NCBI GenBank assembly: GCA_030762935.1
Contig: CM060900.1
Location: 284,476,284 to 284,540,283 of the forward strand
Direction of reading: 5' to 3'
DNA length: 64,000 bases
From: Hymenopus coronatus
Taxonomy: Eukaryota; Arthropoda; Insecta; Mantodea; Hymenopodidae
Shown here: one piece after another, positions 11,311 to 21,533 of the stretch
How the letters are laid out: the number at the start of each line of letters is the position of its first letter
How positions within the stretch are numbered: the stretch's first letter is position 1
The notes under the pieces: generated by a model
What the model was told of the DNA's origin: nothing
What the model saw: only the letters and a program-made list of their open reading frames with translations
Databases searched by the model: none
Program-made: the position numbers and the translations under genes

Positions 11311-11341
11311 ACCACCACCACCACCACCACCACCACCACCA
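11311..11341. repeat. (ACC)n microsatellite
   Basis: About ten ACC units. They create proline or threonine runs in overlapping chance ORFs. Confidence 0.95.
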
Positions 11342-11660
11342 ATAGAAACATTAAAATATCGTGTGCTGGGGTTGCCAGGTACCAAAATTGTAAATTTCGA
11401 CCACACAAGCTTCTATTACTTATTTCGTTGGGGAGGTGTGGATATCAATTTTGTGTTGAAGTAAAAGAGACATTGCAACTATAGTTACGCTTTTTATTAT
11501 TTAACCTTATACGTGAAAATAACTTTGGCTAAATATTTTTGTGTGGGATTTGATTCAAACCTTAATGTTTGCTTGTCGGTTCTTTTCTCTTAACGCATGC
11601 GCACCAAATAGCCCGAAGAAAACTTGCCCTCTCAGCCTATCGTACTCCGCGCCGACAAAC

Positions 11661-12480
11661 CAACTATACCCCCTCGGCTGAATTCTTGCACTTGACAGTT
11701 GGGAGTTAAGTTGGTACATCAGTTAAAAACAGATGAAAGGCTTTTCCCGTTTGAATTTCTGAACCAATCACAAAGCAGCATTCGGTCGGTCGGTCAGACG
11801 ATGTTGCACCGTTGCAATATCTGGCTTTTTCCAACCACGTGCTCAGTTTGTGAACTTCTAACACGAGCGTTGAGCGGTGCTGTACAAGCTACGTATTATT
11901 TGTTGTTATTTATATTTGTTATTATAGCTGGTGTTTGTTTGTTCGTGAGGGAACATAACAAGACTTTCATAATTGTAGAGGTGAATAGACTTTTGTGGAA
12001 GATGTGGCGAGGGTGGACACGGCTTCATGGAAGAACAAAGTGAATCATGTACTCAAAATAATACGAAAAGCACAGGAATTAGACGGAATCATCAGTGAAA
12101 CTGAACCACTAATGACATGTCTTGGTAGCGATGACGATGTTTATTTTGACAATGACGATAATGCTTCCGAGAATGACGACGACTGAGAATTAGATGGGAT
12201 TGACCATTAAAATTTTAAACCGGTGGAAATCACTTTGTTATAACTTTCATTGTAACAAGCTATTTTGCATTAATTTGTTCTAATAACGAATTAGTTTCAT
12301 TATTCATCAACATTCATTTATGTACACTGTTTATATTCGTTTTTACACACGATAGAGGCATTTGTAATCAGCTGTTGTTTACTAGTTACTCTGAAAACGC
12401 CGCAAAGGCAGCATAGCCAACCTTTTGCCAAAATACCCGAACTGTCAAGTGCAAGGATTCAGCGGCGGGGTATACATCTG
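11661..12480. mobile_element. Inverted-repeat-bounded unit (possible MITE-like element)
   Basis: The left end, TATACCCCCTCGGCTGAATT then CTTGCACTTGACAGTT (11664-11700), is matched in inverted orientation by AACTGTCAAGTGCAAGGATT then CAGCGGCGGGGTATA (12440-12475), with only a few mismatches over about 37 bp. About 740 bp lie between, including a small acidic ORF. The arrangement fits a non-autonomous DNA transposon, but no flanking target duplication was established and the superfamily is unknown. Confidence 0.55.
11995..12186 (+). CDS. Small acidic ORF inside inverted-repeat unit, unknown
   Basis: A 63-codon open frame starts MEDVARVDTASWKNKVNHVL and ends in a strongly acidic tail (a DDDVYFDNDDNASENDDD-type stretch) before a TGA. 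A hydrophilic N-terminal half and an acidic C-terminus resemble the tails of some DNA-transposon proteins (pogo/Tigger type, for example), but there is no diagnostic domain. It could be the 3' end of a deleted transposase gene or a chance ORF. Confidence 0.3.
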   Translation: MEDVARVDTASWKNKVNHVLKIIRKAQELDGIISETEPLMTCLGSDDDVYFDNDDNASENDDD

Positions 12481-13234
12481 AAAGTACTGAGTTCTGCGCG
12501 TGCGTACAAATGCCCAGAAAATAGTTTGTGCCCAAGAAATGCTGCTGGTAAATATTTCCGACAGCCACTTTCACCACAATTATTATTATGCAGTGCTGAA
12601 AGAATTTTGTTCACTGTAGGTGAACCATTCCTTATAGCAATTTACATAATAAAGTTACGGATAAATCCTTTTCTGGTATTTTTGTTGGGAGGGTACGCCC
12701 CTTAAAGGACAGCCTTGGCCATGGTTTGTGCTAAGCAGTATAAAGTATAATAGTAATTCTACTTCTCTGTGTCCATGAATTAACACACGTTGTGAACTTT
12801 TGTAGCAGGAATATTGGTGGCTAACTTTGCTTTTGTTTTTAATGCATAGTTATGTCTCATTAAGTTTTAATTGTTAGACCTATAGGTAATTATTTTATTA
12901 AAATGGGATGCTTTATTATACAAAGTTACCATCAACCAATTTTGTTTTCATAGCCCGGGCATCATGCATTTTGCTTTTTTATTCAGTGCACTTATACTTG
13001 GGTAAGAGTCTTTAGAGATAGAATAGGGAGATACGGACGTCACTTTGTTGCACCGGCGGCTATGACAAAGTGCCTCCACACGTAACCGACCCGGGATCCA
13101 GCAATCTGTTTCCTACCTTTCTCTTTCTACTGTCTCGAAATGCTGTTGACCAAATAATGTACCAATGAAGAGAGCTTGCTCGTTTATCGGTCTTCTCACA
13201 AAGACTCAAATTACTTATAATGTTGCAATTCTTC

Positions 13235-13238
<4 letters not shown>

Positions 13239-13299
<61 letters not shown>
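13239..13299. repeat. (TC)n(TA)n compound microsatellite
   Basis: About sixteen TC units followed directly by about fourteen TA units. Confidence 0.97.
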
Positions 13300-13302
<3 letters not shown>

Positions 13303-13429
13303 ATGCTGATTTTAAATCTGTTAAGTTTTTTCTATTGGGCATTTCAATTCAATGGAAATATATATTTATTTAGTGCCGAAAAATGTTACACTTTCTCTAT
13401 AGTGCCTAAACTGGACATTTCTTTGATTT

Positions 13430-14705
13430 TCTGCGGTGTCTAGCTTAAGGATCATCTCTTTTGAGATTTCAACAGTAGTCAGCTAACATTCTTGGGCTCC
13501 ATTTAATTTTGTAACGGTTTCCATCGTAGATATTTCCTGATAGAAACGTTCACCGTGTTTACCACTTATGGTGCCAAGGTTGGAGGGGGGAAAGTCTAAA
13601 TGTGAGTGTAAGAAATTGAATTTTATAGATATACTAACTGATTTTCCTATAATTCTCAATATGCTGACTAACAGCTTTATAGTTATCAGCCTTATGGTTT
13701 CCCAGGAAGGTTTTTTTTACAACGCTTTGGAAGGATCTCTATGCAGCTGCCTGAGCTTCATTCAGATTATCTTCGAATGCAGGATCATTCATTATTTCCC
13801 TTATTTGTGGACCAATAAATATGTCCTCTTTGATCTTGGAGTCACTGATCCTAGGGAATTTGTTTTAAGGAACTCAAAACCTTTGTCAGTACGATCCGTC
13901 GTTTTGGCAAAATTCTTGATCAACCCCAGCTTGATTTGTTGTGGTGGAAGATAAATATTCTGTGACTTCACAAGTGTTTGATCAACTGCATTTGTCGTCC
14001 CAACAGTCAGAGTTCGCTCTATGTCCATTGTTTCTGAATGTAGTAGGTCTTTCTGTCCCTGTCGTCCCACTCACAAAGCAAACAACAGAAATTTGTATAT
14101 CCTAGTTGTAACCCATGAAGCAGGACTATCATCTTCAGATCACCATATATATACCATTCATATGTATCATATTTTATACTGTTCAGCACAAGCTTCATGT
14201 TGTCATCCTTCATATATGCTGCATATGTAAGAGGGATTGAAGCATATTAGTTGCCATTGTGCAGATTTTATAGTGCTAATGCCCAATTTTACTACAAATG
14301 GCACCGCAGGCGATGACACTGATAATACATGGAATGAAGATGGAGCGCCGGTAGAATGCGATGGCGGGGAATCCGGAGAAAATCCGCCCGCGCCACTTTG
14401 TCCACCACAAATTCCACATGCGGTCGCTTGGGATCGAACCCAGGCCGCCTAGGTGAGAGGTGAGTAGTCTATTTGGCCACGGCGCGGACAAGGACTGCTA
14501 TGAGACTAATGTTAGAATAATCAATGAAAAGTCCCCATTCATTTGGACTGTGCGACTTCCCCACGACTTCAAATAAACTGTCCACATCATTACAGAACAC
14601 CAAATTATCTTACTGAGATAAAATATGTTTAAACTTATGTTGTTTTTGACGGAAAAAATCATTGTATTTTTATCCAGAACATTCCATTCTTTAAACCTTG
14701 AAGTC
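13430..14705 (-). pseudogene. Decayed member of a recurrent arthropod protein family of unknown function
   Basis: Minus-strand blocks appear in family order. First is SRFKEWNVLDKNTMI, then DNLVFCNDVDSLFEVVGK, then NEWGLFIDYSNISLIAVL. These are followed by a nested SINE, then YDTYEWYIYGDLKMI, LLHGLQLGYTNFCCLLCEWD, IYLPPQQIKLGLIKNFAKT, GPQIREIMNDPAFEDNL, FLGNHKADNY, and finally SNLGTISGKHGERFYQEIST. I recognise this block pattern from many uncharacterised arthropod and other invertebrate proteins (FPENLGAVSDEHGERFHQD-like end), but I know no assigned function. A TAG replaces an expected Trp, and several frameshifts break the frame. A second fragment lies at 31126-31700. Repetition suggests a mobile or multicopy origin; that is inference. 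Confidence 0.7.
14290..14488 (-). repeat. SINE nested in the pseudogene
   Basis: A reverse-orientation copy of the main SINE family. The body (ATGGCACCGCAGGCGATG start) is at the low end and the tRNA head, with B box complement GGATCGAACCC, runs to about 14488. The A-box part is damaged (AGTCTATTTGGCCACGG). It separates two blocks of the pseudogene that belong together, so it inserted there. Confidence 0.85.
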
Positions 14706-16600
14706 ACAATCTCAGATTTTTAATGGTAAGTCAGCATCATGAACCAGATTGTTTAATTCAAATTGTGTAATCATATGGATTTCAGTTGAAATGTTTGTGT
14801 CGAAAAACAATGGATACTGTCTTTCACTACCAAAATGTAACTCAGCCTCGGCAAATTAATCATTTTTGGTCTCATCAATATCTGTACTCCATGCTTCTCG
14901 TCTTTGAAGAATGGGCAGCCTTGAACTGTGAGGCACGGGGCTTCTAGCTGAAGCAAGATCAGGATACTGGACAGTGTGCCTAGTCTTCACTGTTAATCCA
15001 GAAATCTGTGTAATGTAGAAGTATCAATCTGTTCTGTGGTTCTCTCCAAACCATGGGGACGCCAAATCGCTTGTGACGAGAACCGGTTTCAGCCAACCAC
15101 TTAAAAGCGTCTCACATGAAGCACAACATATGCATGGGGCCCAGGATTTATCCTGATCGCCTATTTTACAGCCAAAATAAAGTTCATATGGTTTTCTTAT
15201 CAGTGGGGTTATATGTATCTTTTGAGATTTAAAAGTTACCTCTCCACAGATGTAACAAATATTGGGTAGTTAACACACATAGGGGGCATTATTAGTTTGC
15301 AAACACACTCTATACGACAATCACAAAACAATAAAAATGTATGAAGTCCCTAAACACACTTGTTAACAAGGTTTATAATGTGTCAAAGGAAGAATTTATT
15401 ACAGTATAGTGTTACCTACAGATAACAGAAACGAATGTTAGTAAGCAATAATAAATAATAATTTAGCTTAAAATAACAGAATCAAATGTTAATATGTAAT
15501 AATAAATAATTTAGCTTGAAATATATGTGCATGATGAATGAAATTGTAGCCTAATAGAGCGACTCTAACTTTATATTCAGAATTAGCAGACACACGTATT
15601 AAAAAACATTGGAATCTGATAGAGTCATTTTAATTTCATATTCGAATTCAGCAGACCAAAATACAGAGGAATTACTGATTTTTTTTTTTTTCATTTAACA
15701 AATCACTGTTTCTCAGTGATAATCAAACCGTGTGCCATGCCGGGATCCTGAGATAAAGCGAAATAAACACACTGTCATGGTGGATAAGCATACTATCACC
15801 TTGGTGAGAGGCAGGTGGGAATCCTGTCATCTTATTTCATGATAACAATTTACATGCATTCCAGATACATCAACTCTCCTGTGTATTGATTCATACGGTT
15901 ATTTGACGGCAAATTTGACAATTCTGTTCGAATATATTGACGTAGATGATCATGTTAAATGTGGAACTAATTTTTACAGCAGAACATCCAATTTGACGAC
16001 GGCAGCGAATGGCAGGTGAATGGTTCACGTGACCATAAGCGATACGGGGCAAGCTCATATGCAGCAGACCTTAGTTAAAATCAGAGGGACATGGTTTCTT
16101 TACCATCTCATTATAACATGCCTGTTTGTCTCTTTCCCAGCAGCTGCTTGAACTGGCGACGTCACGTGCATATGGAGCAGCATGCAAATGATATGATAAT
16201 CTTCGACTTCAAGAGGTGGAACTGTGTGTGTTACTAACTATTCCTGATAACAAACCAATGTAACGAATTAAAATTTCAATCTCACCATCACGTTGTTACA
16301 TTTATCCAAAGCGATCTCTGTTGGCGCACCTTCGATAAACGCATTCTGGACACACAAAGTGCAGTAAAGTTCAGATGACTCGCATATTAATGCTGGTGTC
16401 GTGTCCAGAGCGCAGCGACAGCGTCCAAGGTCTTTGAGCGACAGCGACATTAAAAGGAAGGGGACCTGCGGGACCTGTTGCATTGATTACACTGTTGTAC
16501 TCTGCCCCACAAATGCGTCTATAATTCGGTTATCCCAGAACTATAGCGCGGGGAGGATTGATGTGTTCCCGGCTCCTGCTTCTCGTTAAGTGGCTTGATT
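14706..16600. other. No gene recognised
   Basis: AT-rich sequence. The first 300 bp may still belong to the N-terminal side of the decayed gene before it (minus strand), but no block was recognised. A 62-codon ORF at 16401-16589 has no known domain. Confidence 0.45.
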
Positions 16601-16653
16601 ATTACAGGGTGTATATAAATGAATATCGGGGTTTTAACTCTTTATAATATTTA

Positions 16654-16712
16654 CCGCCTGCGGTGCCATTAGTAGTTAAAGCGGGCGTTAAACACTACCC
16701 CAAAAAAATATA
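16654..16712 (+). repeat. 5'-truncated SINE inserted in the left TIR
   Basis: Only the 3' end of the SINE family is present (GTGCCATTAGTAGTTAAAGC, then GGGCGTTAAACAC and an A-rich tail). The flanks TATAATATTTA at 16643-16653 and 16713-16723 are an exact 11-bp duplication. The intact right TIR reads straight through this site, which proves insertion. Confidence 0.93.
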
Positions 16713-16793
16713 TATAATATTTATTACATTCAACTTACAGTTATGAATGATATGTCAAATGAAAAAGCAACTCAAACAGTTTTACCAAGAAGC

Positions 16794-17835
16794 TTATAGA
16801 TGTTCAATGTGACTACCCTTTGTCACACGGCACACATCAAGTCTAGAGCCGAGTTCTTCCCAAACGTTGATAAGTGTGTATTCAGTAATTGTAGAAACAA
16901 CTGCTTCAATCCGGTTTCTTAATTCAGGGAGGTCAGCTGGTAGCGGAGGCAGGTGCACACGATCCTTGATGAAGCCCCAAAGGTAAAAATCGCATGGCGT
17001 TAGGTCAGGAGAACCTGGAGGCCATGCATAGCAAGCCCTGTCATTGGGGCCCTTGCGGCCTATCCAGCGCTCGGGTACAGTGACGTTCAATCAATCTCAT
17101 ACTTCGTTATGCCAGTGAGGTGGCGCATCATCCTGCTGGAAAATGGAGTTCTGTGGCTCATTTTCTTCCAACTGAGGGAAGAGTCATTGCTCTAGTGTAT
17201 CAAGGTAAGAAGTGCCAGTTACAGTAGGTTCACCAAAAACGAAAGGCCCATAAACTTTTCGCCGGGATGCGGAACAAAAAACATTCGTTTTAGGGGAATC
17301 TCGTTGCATTTGTACCATTTCCTGAGGATTTTCTGAGCCCCAGATGTACACATTATGAGTGTTAGTTAACATGTCCACTAAGGTGAAAGGTGGATTCATC
17401 ACTGAAGACAACACGATCCACAAAATCGTCATGAAACAACATGTCGTTTGCGAATTTGGCACGTAATCCGTTGTCTGTCGGCTTTAGAGCCTGTAAACGG
17501 TAAGGACGTAGCTCTAAGCGTTTTCTTACAACTTTCCAAACAGTCAACACAGGAACTTGTAATTCACGATTAGCCTTCCGGGCTGATTTCTTTGGGCTAC
17601 GAGTGAACGACTCTCTCACTCGCTGAACAGTCTCTTCACTTACTCCTGGTCGTCCCGTGCTCTTCCTTTTACAAAGGCAGCCGGTATCTTCAAACTAATT
17701 ATACCATCTACGAATGTTTTTATCACTAGGAGGATCGCAACCGAACTTACTACGGAACGCACGTTGCACAGTAACTACAGATTCGGTCTTTGCAAACTGT
17801 AAAACACAAAACGCTTTCTATTTACTAGTCGCCAT
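16794..17835 (-). pseudogene. Mariner-like transposase pseudogene (wide second-to-third Asp spacing)
   Basis: The ATG at 17833-17835 opens MATSK, then an early stop, then KAFCVLQFAKTESVVTVQRA (HTH region), NIRRWYN-stop-FEDTG, and KRKSTGRPGVS (hinge). The first catalytic Asp is in VVFSDESTFHLSGHVN, the second in FQQDDAPPHWHNEV, the third in SPDLTPCDFYLWGF. It ends VCRVTKGSHIEHL, the family's usual C-terminus. About 347 codons is normal length. Stops at codon 6, in the HTH, and at two TGA codons after PPHWHNEV, plus a frameshift near 17180, make it inactive. This is the PPHW...SPDLTP type common in cockroach, termite and spider genomes. Confidence 0.87.
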
Positions 17836-18016
17836 CTTTGCTACTACCGCTGTCTAGCGGATTGCGGCAGAAACATTGCACGCACATGCGCACTTGTGCC
17901 AACAAACAAAACTGTTTCAGTTGCTTTTTATTTTGACATATCATTTATAACTGTAAGTTGAATGTAATAAATATTATAAAGAGTTAAAACCCCGATATTC
18001 ATTTATGTACACCCTG

Positions 18017-19435
18017 TGCTATAACATATTCACTCCTAGCTTGATCTGCGCCACAGCGCACTCGCATGAACAACGCAGCGTGGTACAACACAACAGTAAT
18101 GCGCATAAGAAAGTAATCACTTGCTAATCTAAATTTCAAAATGAATTTGTTTTTAAAAAGTATAATGTTCTGTAAAAATACCAAGGAGTCTAATCAATAA
18201 AGATTGATGCCGTTAAACAGAGCCCCAAGTTCCAACATTCAGTTCGAATGACCCACCTGATAATCAGGAATATTGTTTACAACATTTCTAGTTTTTGCTG
18301 TTTAGAATCAAGAACACCGTCGCTATAAATTTATTCTTGCGTCTTCGTAGAGTTACGTAAGGCATACCATTTTCACTAGTGGTGAAAAACAAATGTATTG
18401 AATATTTATTATAAGTTTTGTGAGAAATGTTGAAGAGTTATTGTCAAAGAATTGGTTAATCTAACTTGTGGGTTGCCGGTGTTTTGTCTACAGATATAAA
18501 CAGCGATCTTAAATAAATGGCCGAAAACGTTTGATTTAATTGGGAAGTTAGGCATTTGTTTTCTTTTCTTTTTCTACGTAAACTATCCCCCTCACAAATG
18601 AGTCATCATTACCCTCACGGGAAAAGTGGTTACATCCTGGCAAAAAAAGAAAGCGTTTGTATATATTTCAATACTGAACTCTTCACCACTCTCCATTTTC
18701 ATAAATCACGAGCAATTATTACATGAAGGAAACTGTGATATTCAGTTGAAACAACCTCTAATGCCAATAAACACATGGAAAGAAAGTTCGACTGAACTTA
18801 CATACACCTTCCAGCCAAAAAAAAAAAAAAAAAAAAAAAAAAAACATATTAATGTAAAAATTGAGATCACACCACAATTTAGAGGAAGTATCAATGAACT
18901 ACCAAAAGACGAGATACAATGCGTAAAGTTTGCCTTTTAAAATATATGTCGCTCGGAAATAATGCCCCCAAATATGCCTATGGTTTTATTATTTCACTGA
19001 ACTTTAACACCCAAATATACTCGGCGTTTGTGTCAAGAGGTTAATAATTGCATTAGGATTATACTAACTGGAATGTACAAGCATTTTAAGTTTACTGCAA
19101 TATTACTATTGTCGTTATAAAACTTATGTAATGTTTGTCACAAAATTAAGATTATGTTAATCACACGGTAGAGGTTACGTTTGTCGCTACTTTTAATAGT
19201 AAAGCAATACACAATTTTAAAAATAGCATTGTGAGCAAAGTTATTCCTTGTGCCATTATTCCAACTTTCGTATACTTGTTATTTCAATTCTCAGGTTACG
19301 TTTGTTAATGGAAAAGTCCAATGACCGTGACAAACATAACATTGCAAACCTGTTATTTTCAATGGTAAAAAAGTATTCTACGTGCACAATAAACCAAAAT
19401 ATATGCGTTTAACTCCGCCCCCTCGGGGCATACTA
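18017..19435. other. No gene recognised
   Basis: AT-rich spacer containing a 28-base A run (18817-18844). No coding block or element end was recognised. Confidence 0.5.
18817..18844. repeat. Poly(A) tract
   Basis: Twenty-eight consecutive A. It may be an old retroposon tail, but no 5' partner was identified. Confidence 0.9.
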
Positions 19436-19929
19436 AGTTAGGTAGGAGATTGTGGCACACGGGGTCCCGAGCCAATCCTGACTTCCTGTTCTCTGAGTGA
19501 TGTGAGAATCAGTAGAAACGTCCGTGCACGTGTAGGCCGTGTGTGGAGACCCGTACCTGTGGACAGAGATACTGGTTGGTTGAAGGTGCCGTATCTGAGC
19601 CTGGGCCTTCTATTAATCAGTGAACATGGAGGACAAACAACCTTATATATCGCTTTAGTTTCTGTTTCACCTAAACGGGCGGTTAGGGAGTACCCATCCC
19701 TAGTCAACCACCCAGGACTAGGTATTATACCGAACTCCAGGATGAGTGGGATGGCGAGCCCGCTAAATCCCGTGTAGCCGTGTCACCCCAGTGGGTTGAT
19801 CCCTCGTTGGGCTCCATGGTGTATTTGGAGTACTGGGGTAAGAATCAATTCCTTTTTATGGGAACAAATAAACAAACCATTTAACTTAGTAAAGGCTCTG
19901 TTGAAGCAGTCGACTCGTATGGTCTTTAC

Positions 19930-21260
19930 TTGATAATCAGTAGAGCAGAGAAAGGAAGAAGGTTCACATTGGTGAGGCCGTTTACCACCCTAAAGGGACT
20001 TCATAAAATTGCTGGTCATGTCAAATCGTGCATTAGAGCTCGCAACGCACGCTCCTGGTTGAGGCTGAATCAACATCCCAGCCTACAAAACTACTTAAGG
20101 TCAATATTTTAACCAGTACCCAATGAAGGCCGAGGAGCAAAAGACGTATTCCTCAAGCGGCGTGGTAACCACCCGCGCATTGGACATTTTGAGCATTGAA
20201 GGAATTAAAAAAAAATCTGTAGATCAGGCCTCACATCTATGTATCGGGTTCAGCAGAAGGTAAATGGAGAACCCGTGGCTACCTGTACCCTGCTCCTTAC
20301 CTTTGATCGGGTAGATCTCCCTCAACGAATTAAGGCAGGATATGACATTATTGAGGAATGGCTTCATATTCCGAACTCACTCAAATACTACAAGTGTCAG
20401 CACTTTGGGCACACAAGCGAATTTTCCACTAGTCGATCTATATGGGTGAACTGCGGAGACGTCATGCATGATGGAGCATGTACATCAACTCCAGCTTGTG
20501 TCAACTGCAGCGGCGAACATCCATCTAGTTTCCAAGAATGCCCCCGTTTTGCAGAGGGGAAAGCGGTCTAGGAAATACGAGTAAAAGAGAAAGGCTCCTC
20601 CAAAGCCCAGAAGCTCCTGTGAATCACCAAATCTCTGTCCCGAAGTCCGGTACCTATACCTCGGTTGCAGCTAAACCCGTACCGAATTGGGAAATCACAA
20701 ATTAGACCTGTGATATAAACGGGACCACCATTGCAGAAAAGATTCTCTTAGCCAGACCACTGCCAAAACCTTCTACGCCTACGTGTACATCATCTGCCAA
20801 ATCCACCAACATAAGGAGCACTCCAACAAACCTTTCACCCCGAACCGTCGACGTCAGGTAATACGACTGGCAAAGCCATTGCGTATTTTGCACCAGAGAT
20901 TAACTTCAAGACCAGCTATGTTAGAACTGACTTCCTTAAAATAAGTGTAAAGTGTGCTCCTAAAGCAACTAAGGGAGGAGAAAAAATGTAAATGCCACTC
21001 TCCAAGCATGTCCTCTTCTGAGGGATCTTGTGGGAGAGCACAGATCGGCTTCTGCCATTTTCGCTGATCAGTAACTAATTGGTTCGAGATTGGAAAGGGG
21101 TTCCTCCTGTGGAAGAGATGGAACAGGAAAATTCTGCCCGCACTGCCAGACGGACAGTGCGTAATTGGCATTATCGCGCTCCGGAGTAGGTTAGACAGCG
21201 AAAAAGAGTAAATTAAACCGACTAACATAGTCCTCCATGCAGAAACGTGTTTCAATTTAG
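19930..21260 (+). pseudogene. ORF1 (Gag-like) of I/Jockey-type LINE, unit 1
   Basis: A nucleic-acid-binding ORF1 protein with frameshifts. Recognisable parts are TLVRPFTTLKGLHKIAGHVK (N-terminal), then LLLTFDRVDLPQRIKAGYD, and a zinc-knuckle array near 20385-20560 (CQHFGHTSEFSTSR, CGDVMHDGACTSTPACVNC, SGEHPSSFQECPRFAEGKAV). The order matches ORF1 of arthropod I- and Jockey-type elements. The first knuckle's leading Cys is Tyr (YYKCQ instead of CFKCQ) and others are altered. Downstream sequence to about 21260 is the basic, low-complexity C-terminal tail. The 5' end of the unit is near 19440 but no boundary is sharp. Confidence 0.78.
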
Positions 21261-21298
21261 AACTTATCCCTAAATATAGGTAATGGTTATCCTACAGA

Positions 21299-21511
21299 TA
21301 TTACGCCGATCAGTACCTGTAATCGGTTCGAGGTTCTCGAACCAAAATTTTCAATTGGAAGGAGGAGATGGACCAGGAGGATTCTGCCCCCACTGCCAAA
21401 CGCACAATGCGGAAACGGCAAGATCGTGCTCCTGAAAACAGTACTAGCCCTACACCTAAAAAGAACAAATTGAACCGACAGCCCAATCTGCAGAAGCGTC
21501 TTTCGATTTAA
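21299..21511 (+). pseudogene. Second copy of the ORF1 C-terminus, unit 2
   Basis: This repeats the end of ORF1 already present at about 21060-21260: SNRFEVLEPKFSIG-like start, MDQEDSAPTAKRTMRKRQDR, then LNRQPNLQKRLSI and a TAA. Unit 1 ends just after the start of ORF2 (ATGGTTATCCTACAG, near 21284), where this second copy begins. It is a head-to-tail junction between two copies. Confidence 0.75.
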
Positions 21512-21533
21512 AACTTATCCCATAATACTGAAA

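Larger units (their letters stand above)
16605..18016. mobile_element. Mariner-like DNA transposon with long TIRs
   Basis: The left end, CAGGGTGTATATAAATGAAT then ATCGGGGTTTTAACTC, is matched at the right end by GAGTTAAAACCCCGATATTC then ATTTATGTACACCCTG. The inverted match continues inward through TTACATTCAACTTACAGTTA and GCAACTCAAACAGTTTT, giving TIRs of about 125 bp once a SINE insertion in the left TIR is removed. A TA dinucleotide precedes the left end, as in the IS630-Tc1-mariner superfamily; the right flank reads TG. The element is otherwise complete in length at about 1.35 kb plus the SINE. Confidence 0.9.

Noticed and set aside
11243..11484. Proline- or threonine-rich small proteins
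   Set aside because: The runs come from the (ACC)n microsatellite.
13165..13443. 92-codon ORF with Leu-Ser and Ile-Tyr repeats
   Set aside because: Translation of the (TC)n(TA)n microsatellite.
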